64,000 bases of DNA from Shimia biformata (GCF_016888515.1 NZ_JAFEJK010000001.1:2017475-2081474), one strand, 5' to 3'; shown: positions 51,766 through 61,552, counted from the first letter of the stretch. Notes: generated by a model not told the origin, from the sequence alone. Translations and numbers: made by a program.

Positions 51766-52542
51766 ATGGACTATCAGTGTATCTCAGTTGCAATCGATGA
51801 CGGCATGGCGGTCATCACCATGTCCCGCCCCGAGGTCATGAATGCGCTGTCGACACAGGCGCGGGCAGAGCTGACCCACGCGTTTCGCGACCTCGGCCAG
51901 AAGGCCAAGGTCATCGTGCTGACCGGAGAGGGCAAGGCGTTCTGCACCGGACAGGACCTTGGCGACGGCGGCAATGTCGCCAACATGGACCTCGAACGGG
52001 GGCTGCGCGACGAATACCTGCCGATGTTGAACGCGATCCGTGACTGCCCGGTGCCGACTATTGCGGCGGTGAACGGTCCGGCGGCTGGGGCGGGGGCCAG
52101 CCTTGCCCTGGCGCTTGACGTGGTGATCGCCAGCGAAAACGCCTATTTCCTTCAGGCTTTCAGCCGCATCGGTCTGATCCCGGATGCCGGTGGCACCTAT
52201 TACCTGCCGCGCCAGGTTGGTCTGGCCAAGGCGGTCGGCGCGGCGCTGTTTGCCGACAAGATCACCGCGCGTCAGGCGGAACAATGGGGCATGATCTGGG
52301 AAGTCACCACCGAAGACGCCTTCGAAGAAACCTGGAAGGCCCGTGCCACGCATCTGGCCAACGGTCCGACCGTGGCCTATCGCCATATCGTCGAGGCGAT
52401 GCGCGCGAGCTTCCACAATGACTTCGAAAGCCAATTCCTGCTGGAAGCCCAGCTTCAGGGCAAATGCGGCCAGACCCGCGATTTCCGCGAGGGTGTCGTG
52501 GCCTTCCTCGAAAAACGCCCGCCGCATTACGAAGGGCGCTGA
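51766..52542 (+). CDS. Enoyl-CoA hydratase/isomerase (PaaG-like)
   Basis: A 258-residue crotonase. The oxyanion-hole segment AFCTGQDL and AAVNGPAAGAGASLALALD are typical, and the FCTGQDL plus ANGPTVAYRHI segments resemble the PaaG isomerase of phenylacetate degradation more than standard hydratases. No other paa genes are near, so the true substrate is open. It could supply the hydratase step missing from the valine cluster, but nothing in the sequence ties it to that pathway. The TGA is directly followed by the stop of the convergent lipoprotein gene. Confidence 0.85.
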   Translation: MDYQCISVAIDDGMAVITMSRPEVMNALSTQARAELTHAFRDLGQKAKVIVLTGEGKAFCTGQDLGDGGNVANMDLERGLRDEYLPMLNAIRDCPVPTIAAVNGPAAGAGASLALALDVVIASENAYFLQAFSRIGLIPDAGGTYYLPRQVGLAKAVGAALFADKITARQAEQWGMIWEVTTEDAFEETWKARATHLANGPTVAYRHIVEAMRASFHNDFESQFLLEAQLQGKCGQTRDFREGVVAFLEKRPPHYEGR

Positions 52543-53163
52543 TCAGCTGCACACCACCGGGTAGGTGAACAGGACCGGGTTGGACGGTATGGTCTTGCCC
52601 GGCTCAAAACAGGTGACCCGGCCGACGCCCTCGATCCAGAAATACTGCGGGTCGGCAGGCAGTTCATGGCCGTCGGCCTGTTTCTCGCGCACTTCGAAAT
52701 GCAGGTGCGGCTGAAACTGTGCCGCCGCCCCGGTCAGACCCAGCGTGCCAACTTGCTGGCCGCGTTTCACCACGTCGCCTTCCTTGGAAATCCGCGTGTC
52801 CAGATGGACGTAGCGGGTGATCAGCACCTTGCCGTTCGGCCCGCGCCCATGTTCGACCGCGATCTGGTTGCCAAAGATCGGCTCATAGAACGACGCCCGG
52901 ACGCGGCCATCGGCGGCGGCGATGACAGGCGTGCCGATCGGGGCCTTGATGTCAATCGCCAGATGGTCGCCAAGCCGTTGCTTTTCCTCGCTCATTTCCG
53001 GGAAATAACGATACTGCTGCGAGATCGACGGCGCGTTGGGGGGCATCACGATGTCGACCTTGTGCGGGTTCTCGGGGTGGAAATGGGTCGACTCGCCCTC
53101 GCTTGTATAGGCGCAGCCGGACAGGATCAGCGCCCAAAGGCCAAAATAGCGTCCAGATGTCAT
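52543..53163 (-). CDS. M23-family (LytM) peptidase lipoprotein
   Basis: A 206-residue lipoprotein. The lipobox LILSGC puts the lipid on Cys17. The LytM/M23 domain has the zinc-site pattern GDHLAIDI and PHLHFEV at the two ends of the fold, separated by about 95 residues. Such enzymes cleave peptidoglycan cross-links or act as activators of amidases. The long insertion SISQQYRYFPEMSEEKQR precedes the domain. Some M23 lipoproteins have lost activity; here the histidine and aspartate ligands are present. Confidence 0.88.
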   Translation of the reverse strand: MTSGRYFGLWALILSGCAYTSEGESTHFHPENPHKVDIVMPPNAPSISQQYRYFPEMSEEKQRLGDHLAIDIKAPIGTPVIAAADGRVRASFYEPIFGNQIAVEHGRGPNGKVLITRYVHLDTRISKEGDVVKRGQQVGTLGLTGAAAQFQPHLHFEVREKQADGHELPADPQYFWIEGVGRVTCFEPGKTIPSNPVLFTYPVVCS

Positions 53164-53221
53164 GTGGCCCTCGCTCTTGCCCGTGCCGGAATGGACCCGG
53201 CACGGGTTTTCTAACCGCCCT

Positions 53222-53731
53222 TCAGCGTCCGCGCAAACGCTCCATCAGCGCCAGCGCATCAACACTGGGTTTCTGCTCGATCCGGCGATAGACGCGGCCG
53301 TCGCGGGTGCGGGTCGCCAGCCTGTGGTCGATCAGCGAGCGCCGCAGCAGCACATGGTCGTCAAAACCCAAACCGTCCTTGAGGATGGCGTTGACCTCTT
53401 TCTCGGTCATGTCCTGATGCGCCGGCATCCGCGCCCAGAACGGCCAGAGGCAGAGCCCCTGCACCTTGGTCCATTTCGGCCAGCGGATCATGCGGCCCTG
53501 ATCGTCAAAGACGCGAAGCGCGCGTTTTAGCGCCAGGTCGTCAAGCTGCGGTTCCTCGGGCGTTGCCGCCTTCAGATGCTGGTGATTGCGATAACCTGCG
53601 GCCTTGGCCACGAGCCCCAGCATGGCGGCCTGACCGGGCAGATTTTCCTGCTCGGCCAGCGACTTGCGCAGGGTTTTTGTAAAGGCCGATACGTCGGCAA
53701 TGAAAAGAGGTGTCACGTCACGCGACATCAT
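53222..53731 (-). CDS. DUF2087 domain protein
   Basis: A 169-residue protein. The C-terminal half (from about residue 80) has the DUF2087 pattern WPKWTKVQGLCLWPFWARM, DMTEKEVNAILKDGLGF and HVLLRRSLIDHRLATRTRDG, a winged-helix-like module often found in regulators. The N-terminal half looks like a helical region of unknown family. The start at 53731 follows AGGAG at five bases. No clear functional link to its neighbours. Confidence 0.8.
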   Translation of the reverse strand: MMSRDVTPLFIADVSAFTKTLRKSLAEQENLPGQAAMLGLVAKAAGYRNHQHLKAATPEEPQLDDLALKRALRVFDDQGRMIRWPKWTKVQGLCLWPFWARMPAHQDMTEKEVNAILKDGLGFDDHVLLRRSLIDHRLATRTRDGRVYRRIEQKPSVDALALMERLRGR

Positions 53732-53946
53732 ATGCACTCCTGTTGTCATGCTCGTGCAAACCCCGGCGGGGTGCGATGGCCGCCCTTGTCGACGGCACAA
53801 GCCAGAAGGCAGGTCGTCGTAATATCAAACAGGTTTAGCGTGGTCAGATGACCGGCGGCGCCTCGGTGAACTGCGGACCGTGATGCGCTAGATAGGGGCA
53901 GGGGGATGGTTTGGCAAGAGGACAAGGGCCGCGCCCGAACCTATCA

Positions 53947-54078
53947 CCCGGATCGCCCGCGATCCGGGTCGCGCCCGACCCCGCCCCGTCGCACCGAAGG
54001 TGCGCCTTCAAATAAAAAGGCACGCTTCCAGCGAGGTGGCGGGCGCGATACGCCCACCCTCGGTGCCGGGCGCGACCC
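53947..54078. repeat. Structured element with nested inverted repeats
   Basis: Three inverted repeats are nested: CCCGGATCG at 53947-53955 with CGATCCGGG at 53960-53968 (perfect, four-base loop); GGGTCGCGCCCG at 53966-53977 with CGGGCGCGACCC at 54067-54078 (12-bp arms, 89 bases apart); and inner GC-rich arms near 53980 and 54040. A short A-rich patch (AAATAAAAAG) lies in the centre. It could be a structured RNA or a dispersed mobile-like repeat; no function is known. Confidence 0.75.
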
Positions 54079-54123
54079 TCTGTATCGAGACTATGGGCCA
54101 TCCAATGCGCCACCATCCCAAAG

Positions 54124-54153
54124 AAAAAGGCCGCCCCGAGGGACGGCCTTTTT
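54124..54153 (-). terminator. Terminator of the low-GC lipoprotein gene
   Basis: AAAAAGGCCG at 54124-54133 pairs with CGGCCTTTTT at 54144-54153. On the minus strand a T run continues (TTTTTCTTT). It lies 15 bases past the lipoprotein gene stop and looks bidirectional. Confidence 0.82.
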
Positions 54154-54168
54154 GCTAAGAAGCATTGA

Positions 54169-54561
54169 TTACCAAACAATGTCGATTGTCTGCCCTTTGC
54201 TGGTTTTGCAGAGCCCTACACCACCAGCAGTAGTAAAGCCGGAACTGTCAGCATAGTTCATTTGGCAGCGCATAGATGAGCCTTTGTTCCCAAGGAGTGT
54301 TGCCACGAAGGCACCACTTGTCGTGCTTCCAAAAATTGCATCGCCAGTAGACGTCCAGCCATAACCTGATTGTGAGTTCGCTGGAACTGCCTTGCCTCTA
54401 TACGTTTCACCCGCAAGCTGCATGACGTAGACATCATGGTCCATTCCTTGCTCGTAGGCGATTTTGACGGGCGTGCCTGAACCACGCACGACCCCTGTCA
54501 TTTCACCCGCACATCCAGCCAACAAGACGCCGGCCAGAACCCCCATTAATGCTCGAACCAT
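54169..54561 (-). CDS. Small lipoprotein of unknown function, low GC
   Basis: A 130-residue lipoprotein. The signal ends in a lipobox LLAGCAGE with Cys17 as the modified residue. The mature part is rich in small polar residues with MQLAGETYRGKAVPANSQSG and a pair of cysteines (SMRCQMN and GVGLCKTSKG) near the C-terminus that could form a disulfide. I do not recognise a family. By hand count two 60-base lines of the gene have about 48-53 % GC, well below the neighbouring genes, which suggests horizontal acquisition. Longer upstream reading frames in other tracks are not supported. Confidence 0.75.
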   Translation of the reverse strand: MVRALMGVLAGVLLAGCAGEMTGVVRGSGTPVKIAYEQGMDHDVYVMQLAGETYRGKAVPANSQSGYGWTSTGDAIFGSTTSGAFVATLLGNKGSSMRCQMNYADSSGFTTAGGVGLCKTSKGQTIDIVW

Positions 54562-54583
54562 AGTTTTGTTTCCGTTTTCTACT

Positions 54584-55879
54584 TCAGCGGTTCTCGATAT
54601 CGACATAGGAGCGTTCGGTCTCGCCTTTGTAAAGCTGGCGCGGGCGGCCGATCTTGTGGGCCGGATCCGAGAACTGTTCCTTCCACTGGCTGATCCAGCC
54701 AACGGTGCGCGACAGCGCGAAGATCGGGGTGAACATCGAGGTCGGGAAGCCCATCGCCTCGAGGATGATGCCCGAATAGAAGTCGACATTCGGGAACAGC
54801 TTTTTCTCGGCGAAATAGGGGTCGGCCAATGCCGCCTCTTCCAGCGCCTTTGCGGTCGCCAGGATCGGGTTGTTCTCGACGCCCAGAAGCTCCAGCACCT
54901 CGTCGGCGGACTGTTTCATCACCGTCGCGCGCGGGTCGAAGTTCTTGTAGACGCGGTGGCCGAAACCCATCAGGCGGAACGGATCGTTCTTGTCCTTGGC
55001 GCGGGCGATGAATTCAGGAATACGATCCGGGGTGCCGATTTCCTTCAGCATTTCAAGGCAGGCCTGGTTTGCCCCGCCATGCGCCGGACCCCAAAGGCAG
55101 GCGATCCCGGCGGCGATACAGGCAAACGGGTTTGCCCCCGACGAGGACGCCAGACGCACGGTCGAGGTCGAGGCGTTCTGCTCATGATCGGCATGCAGGG
55201 TAAAGATCCGGTCCATCGCGCGGGCCAGGATCGGGTCGACATGATATTCCTCGGCCGGAACCGCAAAGCACATGTGCAGGAAGTTGGCGGCATAATCCAG
55301 GTCGTTGCGCGGATACACAAACGGCTGCCCGATCGAGTATTTATAGGCCATCGCCGCGATGGTCGGCAGTTTCGCGATCAGGCGGATCGCCGCGACTTCG
55401 CGCTGCCAGGGATCATTCACATCGGTCGAGTCGTGATAAAACGCCGACATCGCGCCGACCACGCCAACCAGCGTTGCCATCGGGTGCGCGTCGCGGCGGA
55501 AACCACGGAAGAAGTTGTGCATCTGCTCATGCACCATGGTGTGGCGGGTGACGCGGGTCTCGAAATCCTCAAGCTGCGCGGTGGTGGGCAGTTCGCCGTA
55601 AAGCAGCAGGTAGCACACTTCGAGGTAATGCGATTTGCCCGCCAGTTCGCTGATTGGATAGCCACGGTGCAGCAACACGCCTTCTTCGCCGTCGATGAAG
55701 GTGATCGTCGATTCACAGGCCGCGGTCGAGGTGAAACCCGGGTCATAGGTAAAGACGCCGGCGGTGCCGTAAAGCTTGCGGATGTCGATCACATCCGGGC
55801 CAGCGGTGGGCGAATAGACCGGCAGATCATAGCTTTGATCCCCAATGGTCAGCGTCGCGGTCTTTTGAGTGTCAGACAT
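54584..55879 (-). CDS. gltA: Citrate synthase
   Basis: First enzyme of the TCA cycle. The 431-residue product is of the type II (hexameric, NADH-sensitive) length. It has the active-site segments [16 protein letters not shown] with the histidine near the middle, [15 protein letters not shown] with the substrate-binding histidine, and [14 protein letters not shown] with the catalytic histidine and arginines. It lies 84 bases after gltX on the same strand. Composition is normal for the genome, in contrast to the low-GC stretches on both sides. Confidence 0.97.
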   Translation of the reverse strand: MSDTQKTATLTIGDQSYDLPVYSPTAGPDVIDIRKLYGTAGVFTYDPGFTSTAACESTITFIDGEEGVLLHRGYPISELAGKSHYLEVCYLLLYGELPTTAQLEDFETRVTRHTMVHEQMHNFFRGFRRDAHPMATLVGVVGAMSAFYHDSTDVNDPWQREVAAIRLIAKLPTIAAMAYKYSIGQPFVYPRNDLDYAANFLHMCFAVPAEEYHVDPILARAMDRIFTLHADHEQNASTSTVRLASSSGANPFACIAAGIACLWGPAHGGANQACLEMLKEIGTPDRIPEFIARAKDKNDPFRLMGFGHRVYKNFDPRATVMKQSADEVLELLGVENNPILATAKALEEAALADPYFAEKKLFPNVDFYSGIILEAMGFPTSMFTPIFALSRTVGWISQWKEQFSDPAHKIGRPRQLYKGETERSYVDIENR

Positions 55880-55962
55880 TCTCGATCCCTTCCTTCCGGT
55901 CCCGGAACCGTTTTGTCCGGGCTATTGGCGTGCATTGGCCTTGGTCACGTCACATGCGCGCC

Positions 55963-57369
55963 TCAGCCACCTTTTGCCGCGTCCTCGATCCGCGCGATTG
56001 TTTCTTCACGCCCAAGGACCAGCATCATATCGAATACGCTGGGGGTCACCGCCCGGCCTGCCAAAGCCGCCCGCAGAGGGCCTGCCATCTTGCCGAATTT
56101 GATCTCTTTTTCTTCCGCGAAAGAGCTGGTGACAGCCTCCAATCCATCTCGGGTCCAGCTAGCATTTTGCAGATGCGGCGTCAATTCATTCAGTATACCA
56201 CGGGATACCGTATCAAGTTGCCTGGCCGCTTTCTCGTCCGGCTGAAGGGGTCTGTCAGCCAATACAAACTCAGCCTTTTCAATAAGTTCCGGGAAAGTCT
56301 TGGCCCGTTCCTTGAGGCAATACATCGCAGTCCGTAGTAATACTGTTTTCGCTGCGTCAACCGGGGCCGCGCCGGTGGCTTTCAGATATGCCTGAAGTTC
56401 ATGCAGCAGCGCGGCATCGTCGGCCTGCGCAATATGCTGGCCACACAGGTTTTCCAGCTTCTTGAGGTCGAACCGCGCCGGGCTCTTGCCGATTCCGTCG
56501 AAATCGAACCATGCCTTGGCCTGGTCGTCGGTGAAGAACTCGTCATCGCCATGAGACCAACCCAGCCGCGCCAGATAGTTGCGCATGCCCGCCGCCGGAT
56601 AGCCCATTTTCTGGTATTCCTCGGCCCCCAGCGCGCCGTGGCGTTTCGACAGTTTCTTGCCGTCCGGCCCGTGGATCAGCGGAATATGCGCCCATGTCGG
56701 CACGTCCCAGCCCATCGCCTGATAGATCATCATCTGCCGCGCGGCATTGTTCAGGTGGTCATCCCCCCGGATCACATGGGTCACGCCCATGTCATGGTCA
56801 TCGACCACGACGGCCAGCATATAGACCGGCGTGCCATCGCTGCGCAGAAGGATCATGTCGTCCAGCTGATCGTTGCGGATCGTGACGTCGCCCTGCACCT
56901 GATCGCGGATCACGGTCTGGCCATCCTGCGGTGCCTTGATGCGAATGACAAAAGGCGCGTCCGGGTGGGTCGCCGGATCAGCGTCGCGCCAGGGCGAGCG
57001 ATAAAGCGTCGACTTGCCCTCGGCCCGCGCCTGTTCGCGGAAGGCGGCAATCTCGTCCTGGGTGGCAAAACACTTATAGGCCTTGCCCGCCGCCAGAAGC
57101 TGATGCGCGACCTCGGCGTGGCGGTCGGCGCGTTCGAACTGACTGATCGGGTCGCCGTCCCAGTCCAGCCCCAGCCATGTCAGCCCTTTCAGGATGGCTT
57201 CGGTCGCCTCCGGGGTCGAGCGTTCGCGGTCGGTATCCTCGATCCGCAGCAGGAACTTGCCGCCGCGCCCGCGTGCGTAAAGCCAGTTGAACAGCGCGGT
57301 GCGGGCGCCGCCGATATGCAGATAGCCCGTGGGCGAGGGCGCGAAACGGGTGACGACTTGGTCGGACAT
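55963..57369 (-). CDS. gltX: Glutamate-tRNA ligase, with a low-GC C-terminal patch
   Basis: Class I aminoacyl-tRNA synthetase charging tRNA-Glu. The 468-residue product has the HIGH-like motif [11 protein letters not shown] at residues 11-21 and the KMSKS-like KKLSKRHG about residue 240. The frame is open to the end. Residues about 344-423, in the anticodon-binding half, are encoded by DNA of about 51 % GC by hand count with codons unlike the rest (for example AAT, ATA and TTT-rich), whereas the first 330 residues have normal high-GC codon use. This suggests a recombined segment; the enzyme should still be functional. It is 84 bases upstream of gltA. Confidence 0.95.
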   Translation of the reverse strand: MSDQVVTRFAPSPTGYLHIGGARTALFNWLYARGRGGKFLLRIEDTDRERSTPEATEAILKGLTWLGLDWDGDPISQFERADRHAEVAHQLLAAGKAYKCFATQDEIAAFREQARAEGKSTLYRSPWRDADPATHPDAPFVIRIKAPQDGQTVIRDQVQGDVTIRNDQLDDMILLRSDGTPVYMLAVVVDDHDMGVTHVIRGDDHLNNAARQMMIYQAMGWDVPTWAHIPLIHGPDGKKLSKRHGALGAEEYQKMGYPAAGMRNYLARLGWSHGDDEFFTDDQAKAWFDFDGIGKSPARFDLKKLENLCGQHIAQADDAALLHELQAYLKATGAAPVDAAKTVLLRTAMYCLKERAKTFPELIEKAEFVLADRPLQPDEKAARQLDTVSRGILNELTPHLQNASWTRDGLEAVTSSFAEEKEIKFGKMAGPLRAALAGRAVTPSVFDMMLVLGREETIARIEDAAKGG

Positions 57370-57446
57370 GTCGGGATTAACCTCTTGGTAACCACGGGAG
57401 AGTTAGATTTGGCGCCTGTCTATCGGCCAGACGAAGCTAGGACAAG

Positions 57447-59498
57447 GTGGGACGCGCCGTGGAGATCCTTGGCCATATCCGCTTGGCGATCCTGCGCCAA
57501 CAGGGGCATCTTCTGTTGTGGGCCCCGGTCTGCCTCGGTCTGGGGATCGGGGTGTTTTTCCTGTTGAAATTCGAACCTGCGGTGCTGTCGATGGCCGTGT
57601 TGGGCATCGCCGGGGCGGGTCTGCTGACGTTCAGCCGCTTCATGGGCGAGGTTCCGGCCCCGCCGACACGCGCCATTGCGCTGATCCTGCTGGGCGTTGC
57701 CCTTGCCGCGACCCGCGCCCATCTGGTGGCCGACCCGGTCCTGTCCTTCCGCTATTATGGCCCGGTCGAGGGGCGGATCGTGGCCATCGACCGCTCGGCC
57801 AGCGACGTGATCCGCCTGACCCTGGCGGATGTGCGGCTGGATCGCGTGGCGCGGGACCGGACACCGGGGCGGGTGCGGGTGGCGTTGCATGGCGACCAGC
57901 GTTTCCTGACGCCAAAGCCGGGGCAGCTGGTGGGCATGACCGCCCACCTCGCGCCGCCCTCCGGCCCGGCGGAACCCGGCGGGTTCGACTTCCAGCGCCA
58001 CGCGTGGTTTCTTGGCATCGGTGCGGTGGGCTATACCCGCGTGCCGGCGCTGGCGCTTGCGCCGCCCCCCGATGCCCCGTCGATCTTTGCCACCCGCATG
58101 GCGCTTTCTGCCGCTGTGCAATCAAATCTGCCGGGCGAAACCGGGGCTTTCGCCGCCGCCGTGACCACCGGCGACCGCTCGGCCATGTCGCAGGCCACGA
58201 TCGAGACGCTGCGGCGGTCGAACCTGGCTCACCTGCTGGCCATTTCCGGCCTGCATATGGGGCTTCTGGCCGGGTTTGTCTTTGCCGCGATCCGGCTGGG
58301 GCTTGCGCTGGTGCCGCGCGTGTCGCTGCGCATCCCGGCCAAGAAGGTCGCGGCGGTCGGAGCGTTCCTTGCTGCTGCGGGCTATCTGGCCCTGTCAGGG
58401 GGGAGCGTCGCCACCGAACGCGCCTTCATCATGTCGGCGGTGGCACTGGGGGCGGTGCTGGTCGACCGCCGCGCCCTGTCGCTGCGCGCGGTGGCCATCG
58501 CCGCGCTGATTGTCCTTGTTCTGCGTCCCGAGGCATTGATGAGCCCGGGCTTCCAGATGTCCTTTGCCGCCACCACCGCGCTGGTCGCGGTGTTCCGGTT
58601 CATCAGCGACAACAACATCCGCCTTGGCCCGCCTGTCCTGCGCCCAGTGGTGGCGGTGGTGATCTCAAGCCTTGTGGCGGGGCTGGCCACGGCCCCGATT
58701 GCGGCGGCCCATTTCAACCAGATCGCCCATTACGGGCTGATCGCCAACCTGCTGTCGGTGCCGGTGATGGGGGCGGTGGTGGTGCCTGCGGCGGTGCTGG
58801 CGGCCTGCCTCTCACCGATCGGGCTTGAGGGGCTGGGCCTTGCCATCATGGGGCTGGGGCTGGACTGGATTCTCTGGGTTGCGGCCTGGGTCTCGGGGCT
58901 GGACGGTGCGCGCGGCGCGGTCATGGCGCCGCCCGCCTGGGTCTTGCCTGTGTTCTGCCTTGGCGCGGTATTTGCCGTGATCTGGCAGGGAAAAGAGCGC
59001 GTGGCCGGCGCCGTGCCGATGATTGTGGCGCTGGCCTTCTGGGGCACGGCGGACCGCCCGGCGATCCTGATTGCCGACACCGGCGGGCTGGTCGGGGTGA
59101 TGACGGCGGAGGGCCGCGCCCTGAGCCGGGACAAGGGGCAGGGGTTCGTGGCGCGTATCTGGCTGGAAAACGACGGTGATGCGGTGGATCAGCCGGGCGC
59201 GGCACATCGCTGGCCCGAAACCGGCGCCCTGCGCCGCTTTGCCATTCCCGGCGGCACGCTGATCCACGTCCACGGCAAACGCGCGCTTGCCGGGTTCACC
59301 GGCTGCGCGCCCGGTGATCTTGTCGTCTTTTCAATGGAGTACGATCAGCCGCTGCCCTGCGCCTCGCTTGGGCCCAAGGTGCTGGCGCAGTCGGGCGCGG
59401 TGGCGATCAAGTCGCGCGGGAGCGGGTTTGTGCAGGCCACGGCACGGCAGGTCAGCGGCGCGCGCCTGTGGAACACGCGCGCGACCGACGACCGCTAG
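57447..59498 (+). CDS. ComEC/Rec2-type DNA uptake protein
   Basis: A 683-residue membrane protein of the ComEC family, which forms the channel for single-stranded DNA in natural transformation. It has an N-terminal soluble OB-like region (residues about 85-195), the ComEC-competence segment HLLAISGLHMGLLAGFVFA, and multiple membrane helices up to about residue 545. A C-terminal metallo-beta-lactamase domain of the longer type is not seen, so it is the shorter form. The start is a GTG at 57447. It is convergent with lexA, which is noteworthy because DNA uptake and the gene transfer agent both use ComEC in Rhodobacter. Confidence 0.9.
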   Translation: MGRAVEILGHIRLAILRQQGHLLLWAPVCLGLGIGVFFLLKFEPAVLSMAVLGIAGAGLLTFSRFMGEVPAPPTRAIALILLGVALAATRAHLVADPVLSFRYYGPVEGRIVAIDRSASDVIRLTLADVRLDRVARDRTPGRVRVALHGDQRFLTPKPGQLVGMTAHLAPPSGPAEPGGFDFQRHAWFLGIGAVGYTRVPALALAPPPDAPSIFATRMALSAAVQSNLPGETGAFAAAVTTGDRSAMSQATIETLRRSNLAHLLAISGLHMGLLAGFVFAAIRLGLALVPRVSLRIPAKKVAAVGAFLAAAGYLALSGGSVATERAFIMSAVALGAVLVDRRALSLRAVAIAALIVLVLRPEALMSPGFQMSFAATTALVAVFRFISDNNIRLGPPVLRPVVAVVISSLVAGLATAPIAAAHFNQIAHYGLIANLLSVPVMGAVVVPAAVLAACLSPIGLEGLGLAIMGLGLDWILWVAAWVSGLDGARGAVMAPPAWVLPVFCLGAVFAVIWQGKERVAGAVPMIVALAFWGTADRPAILIADTGGLVGVMTAEGRALSRDKGQGFVARIWLENDGDAVDQPGAAHRWPETGALRRFAIPGGTLIHVHGKRALAGFTGCAPGDLVVFSMEYDQPLPCASLGPKVLAQSGAVAIKSRGSGFVQATARQVSGARLWNTRATDDR

Positions 59499-59512
59499 AG
59501 GCGGGCCATTGG

Positions 59513-59547
59513 GTGCGGATCAAGTGCAGATCAGTAGGTGCGGATCA
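59513..59547. repeat. Triple 10-bp repeat at the lexA stop
   Basis: GTGCGGATCA at 59513-59522, GTGCAGATCA at 59524-59533 and GTGCGGATCA at 59538-59547. The right copy is inside the last lexA codons, and the left two lie beyond its stop. They look like copies of the 3' codons made by local duplication. Confidence 0.5.
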
Positions 59548-60244
59548 GGCCGACCAGCTTGCCCTGCACCTTGACCTTGTCCTCGGGGTAAACGCGGGTC
59601 TCGTAAGCCGGGTTCGCCGCCTCAAGGGCAATCGAGCGGCCATTGTGGTGGAACCGTTTCAGCGTCGCTTCCTGATCCTCGACCAGCGCCACGACGATAT
59701 CGCCGTTATCAGCAGTGCGGCCTTCGCGGATGATCACGACATCACCGTCGTTGATCCCGGCCTCGATCATGGAATCGCCTTTGACTTCAAGCGCATAGTG
59801 GTTGCCCCCGGTGCTGATCATCTGGCCCGGTACGGCGACGTGATGATCGACATGGCTGATCGCCTCGATCGGGACACCAGCGGCGATCTTGCCCATGACG
59901 GGGATCTCGCGGGCGTGCAGGATCACCTCTTCGGGCAGGATGTTGGCGGGCTGGGTGGGCGAGGGGTGCGGCCCGTCGATCACCCGCGGGGTGAAACCCT
60001 TGGTGGGCGCACTGGGCACGCCACCCATGGATTCGGGCAGTTTCACGATCTCGATCGCGCGGGCGCGGTGGGCAAGGCGGCGGATGAACCCCCGTTCCTC
60101 AAGCGCGGTGATCAGGCGGTGGATGCCGGACTTCGACCGTAGGTCAAGCGCATCCTTCATCTCGTCAAAACTGGGGGGCACGCCGTCGCGCTGAACGCGC
60201 TTGTGAATGAACTCCAACAAATCGAGCTGTTTCTTCGTCAGCAT
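59531..60244 (-). CDS. lexA: LexA repressor
   Basis: SOS repressor, inactivated by RecA-stimulated self-cleavage. The 237-residue protein has the winged helix DNA-binding domain at residues 1-65, the Ala122-Gly123 cleavage bond in [10 protein letters not shown], the nucleophile Ser158 in [10 protein letters not shown] and the base Lys196 in QEATLKRF. The operator GTTC-N7-GTTC at 60272-60286 precedes it by 28 bp, so it is autoregulated. The same box form is found before uvrA. It lies downstream of moeA but has its own promoter region. Confidence 0.97.
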   Translation of the reverse strand: MLTKKQLDLLEFIHKRVQRDGVPPSFDEMKDALDLRSKSGIHRLITALEERGFIRRLAHRARAIEIVKLPESMGGVPSAPTKGFTPRVIDGPHPSPTQPANILPEEVILHAREIPVMGKIAAGVPIEAISHVDHHVAVPGQMISTGGNHYALEVKGDSMIEAGINDGDVVIIREGRTADNGDIVVALVEDQEATLKRFHHNGRSIALEAANPAYETRVYPEDKVKVQGKLVGLIRTY

Positions 60245-60271
60245 GACTGCCTCCGTTGCCTGTTTGCGTTT

Positions 60272-60286
60272 GTTCTACGCATGTTC
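60272..60286 (-). promoter_or_regulatory. LexA binding site (SOS box) upstream of lexA
   Basis: On the plus strand GTTC at 60272-60275, seven bases, GTTC at 60283-60286; the minus strand reads GAAC-N7-GAAC. It lies 28 bases before the lexA start, consistent with autoregulation, and matches the form of the uvrA site. Confidence 0.88.
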
Positions 60287-60376
60287 TCGTTTTGTGTCAA
60301 CGGTTTGGTTGACAACACGTGAAACGACACGGGAACCCGGCGGATCAGACACAAGCGTCGCGGGCCGGGTTCGGCG

Positions 60377-61552
60377 CTAGATTGGCAGGTATTCGACCAT
60401 GTCTCCGGCGGCGCGGGCCGGGTCTGCGGGCGGGCGGATCGCCAGTGCATTGGCATCGGCCAGAACCGTCAGAAGCGCGCTGTCCTGATTGTCAAACACG
60501 GTCAGTTTGCCATCTTCCAGCCGCGCGCGCATGTAATGTTCGCGCGGGCCATTGGCGTCCAGATCATGGGCAAGCGGCGCGCTGGAGCGAACCTGTGCCG
60601 CCGCGCCAAGGCCCAGCATCTGCCGGATCACCGGCGCCACGAAGACATGGCCGCAGACCATGGCCGACACCGGGTTCCCCGGCAGCCCGATCATCATCGC
60701 CCCCGACGCCAGACGCCCCGCCATCAGCGGTTTTCCCGGCCGCATGGCGATCTTGTAGAAGCTGCGGTCCATGCCAAGCTCTGCCGCCACGTCGCCGACC
60801 AGATCGTGATCGCCCACGGACGCGCCACCGATGGTCAGCAACAGGTCGGCGTCATCCACCAGCGAGAACGCCATCTCCAGCGAGGCCCGGCTGTCCCGCG
60901 CAATCGGCAGCATCCGCACTTCGGCGCCAAGGTCTTCCAGCATTCCCTTCAGGCCAAAACTGTTCGACGCGATGATCTGGTCGGGGCCGGGGGTCTCTCC
61001 GGGCATGACCAGCTCGTCGCCGGTAGCCAGAATCGCCACCTTGGGGCGGCGGGTCACGGGAACCTCGGCAATATTCATCGCCGCCAGAAGCGCGACATGG
61101 GCCGGGCGCAGGATCTTGGGCGCGTCGACCATTTGGCCGTCGCGGAAATCGGCCCCCTTGGGGCGGATATGCGTGCTGGTGCCGGGGTCGCGGGCGATGG
61201 TGATCGCATCGCCATCGCGTTCGATATCTTCTTGAATCACCACGCGGGTAGCGCCCTCGGGAACGGGCGCGCCGGTAAAGATGCGCACCGCCTGTCCGGG
61301 GCCCACGGAGCCGTCGAACCCGTGTCCGGCGGCGGCCTCTCCGATCACGGTGAACGACGCGCCAAGGGCGACCTCGTCGTCGCGCATCGCGTAACCATCC
61401 ATGGCCGAAGCGGAAAACGGCGGCTGATCGCGCTGCGCCGCCACCGGGCGGGCCAGAACCCGGCCATTGGCCCGTTTCAGGTCCACCGTCTCGACCGGCA
61501 AGGGCGCGGCAAGGTCAAACAGCAGTGCAAGCGCTTCGGAAACAGGGATCAT
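60377..61552 (-). CDS. moeA: Molybdopterin molybdotransferase MoeA
   Basis: Inserts molybdate into adenylated molybdopterin. The 391-residue product has the MoeA segments [47 protein letters not shown] and [13 protein letters not shown], and the C-terminal [16 protein letters not shown]. Its ATG overlaps the moaC stop by four bases, and moaC overlaps trpC by one base, so the three genes are translationally coupled. The shared operon of molybdenum cofactor and tryptophan genes is typical for Rhodobacterales. Confidence 0.96.
   Translation of the reverse strand: MIPVSEALALLFDLAAPLPVETVDLKRANGRVLARPVAAQRDQPPFSASAMDGYAMRDDEVALGASFTVIGEAAAGHGFDGSVGPGQAVRIFTGAPVPEGATRVVIQEDIERDGDAITIARDPGTSTHIRPKGADFRDGQMVDAPKILRPAHVALLAAMNIAEVPVTRRPKVAILATGDELVMPGETPGPDQIIASNSFGLKGMLEDLGAEVRMLPIARDSRASLEMAFSLVDDADLLLTIGGASVGDHDLVGDVAAELGMDRSFYKIAMRPGKPLMAGRLASGAMMIGLPGNPVSAMVCGHVFVAPVIRQMLGLGAAAQVRSSAPLAHDLDANGPREHYMRARLEDGKLTVFDNQDSALLTVLADANALAIRPPADPARAAGDMVEYLPI

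Larger units (their letters stand above)
53732..54168. other. Large intergenic region with structured element
   Basis: This 437-base stretch has no coding gene that I can support. It contains a nested inverted-repeat element (53947-54078) and, at its right end, a terminator for the lipoprotein gene (54124-54153). A plus-strand reading frame at 53906-54256 runs through the stems and is not a credible gene. Confidence 0.7.

Noticed and set aside
53906-54256. Plus-strand reading frame of 116 codons in the structured intergenic region
   Set aside because: It runs through the inverted repeats and a terminator and overlaps the lipoprotein gene; its product is basic and without similarity.
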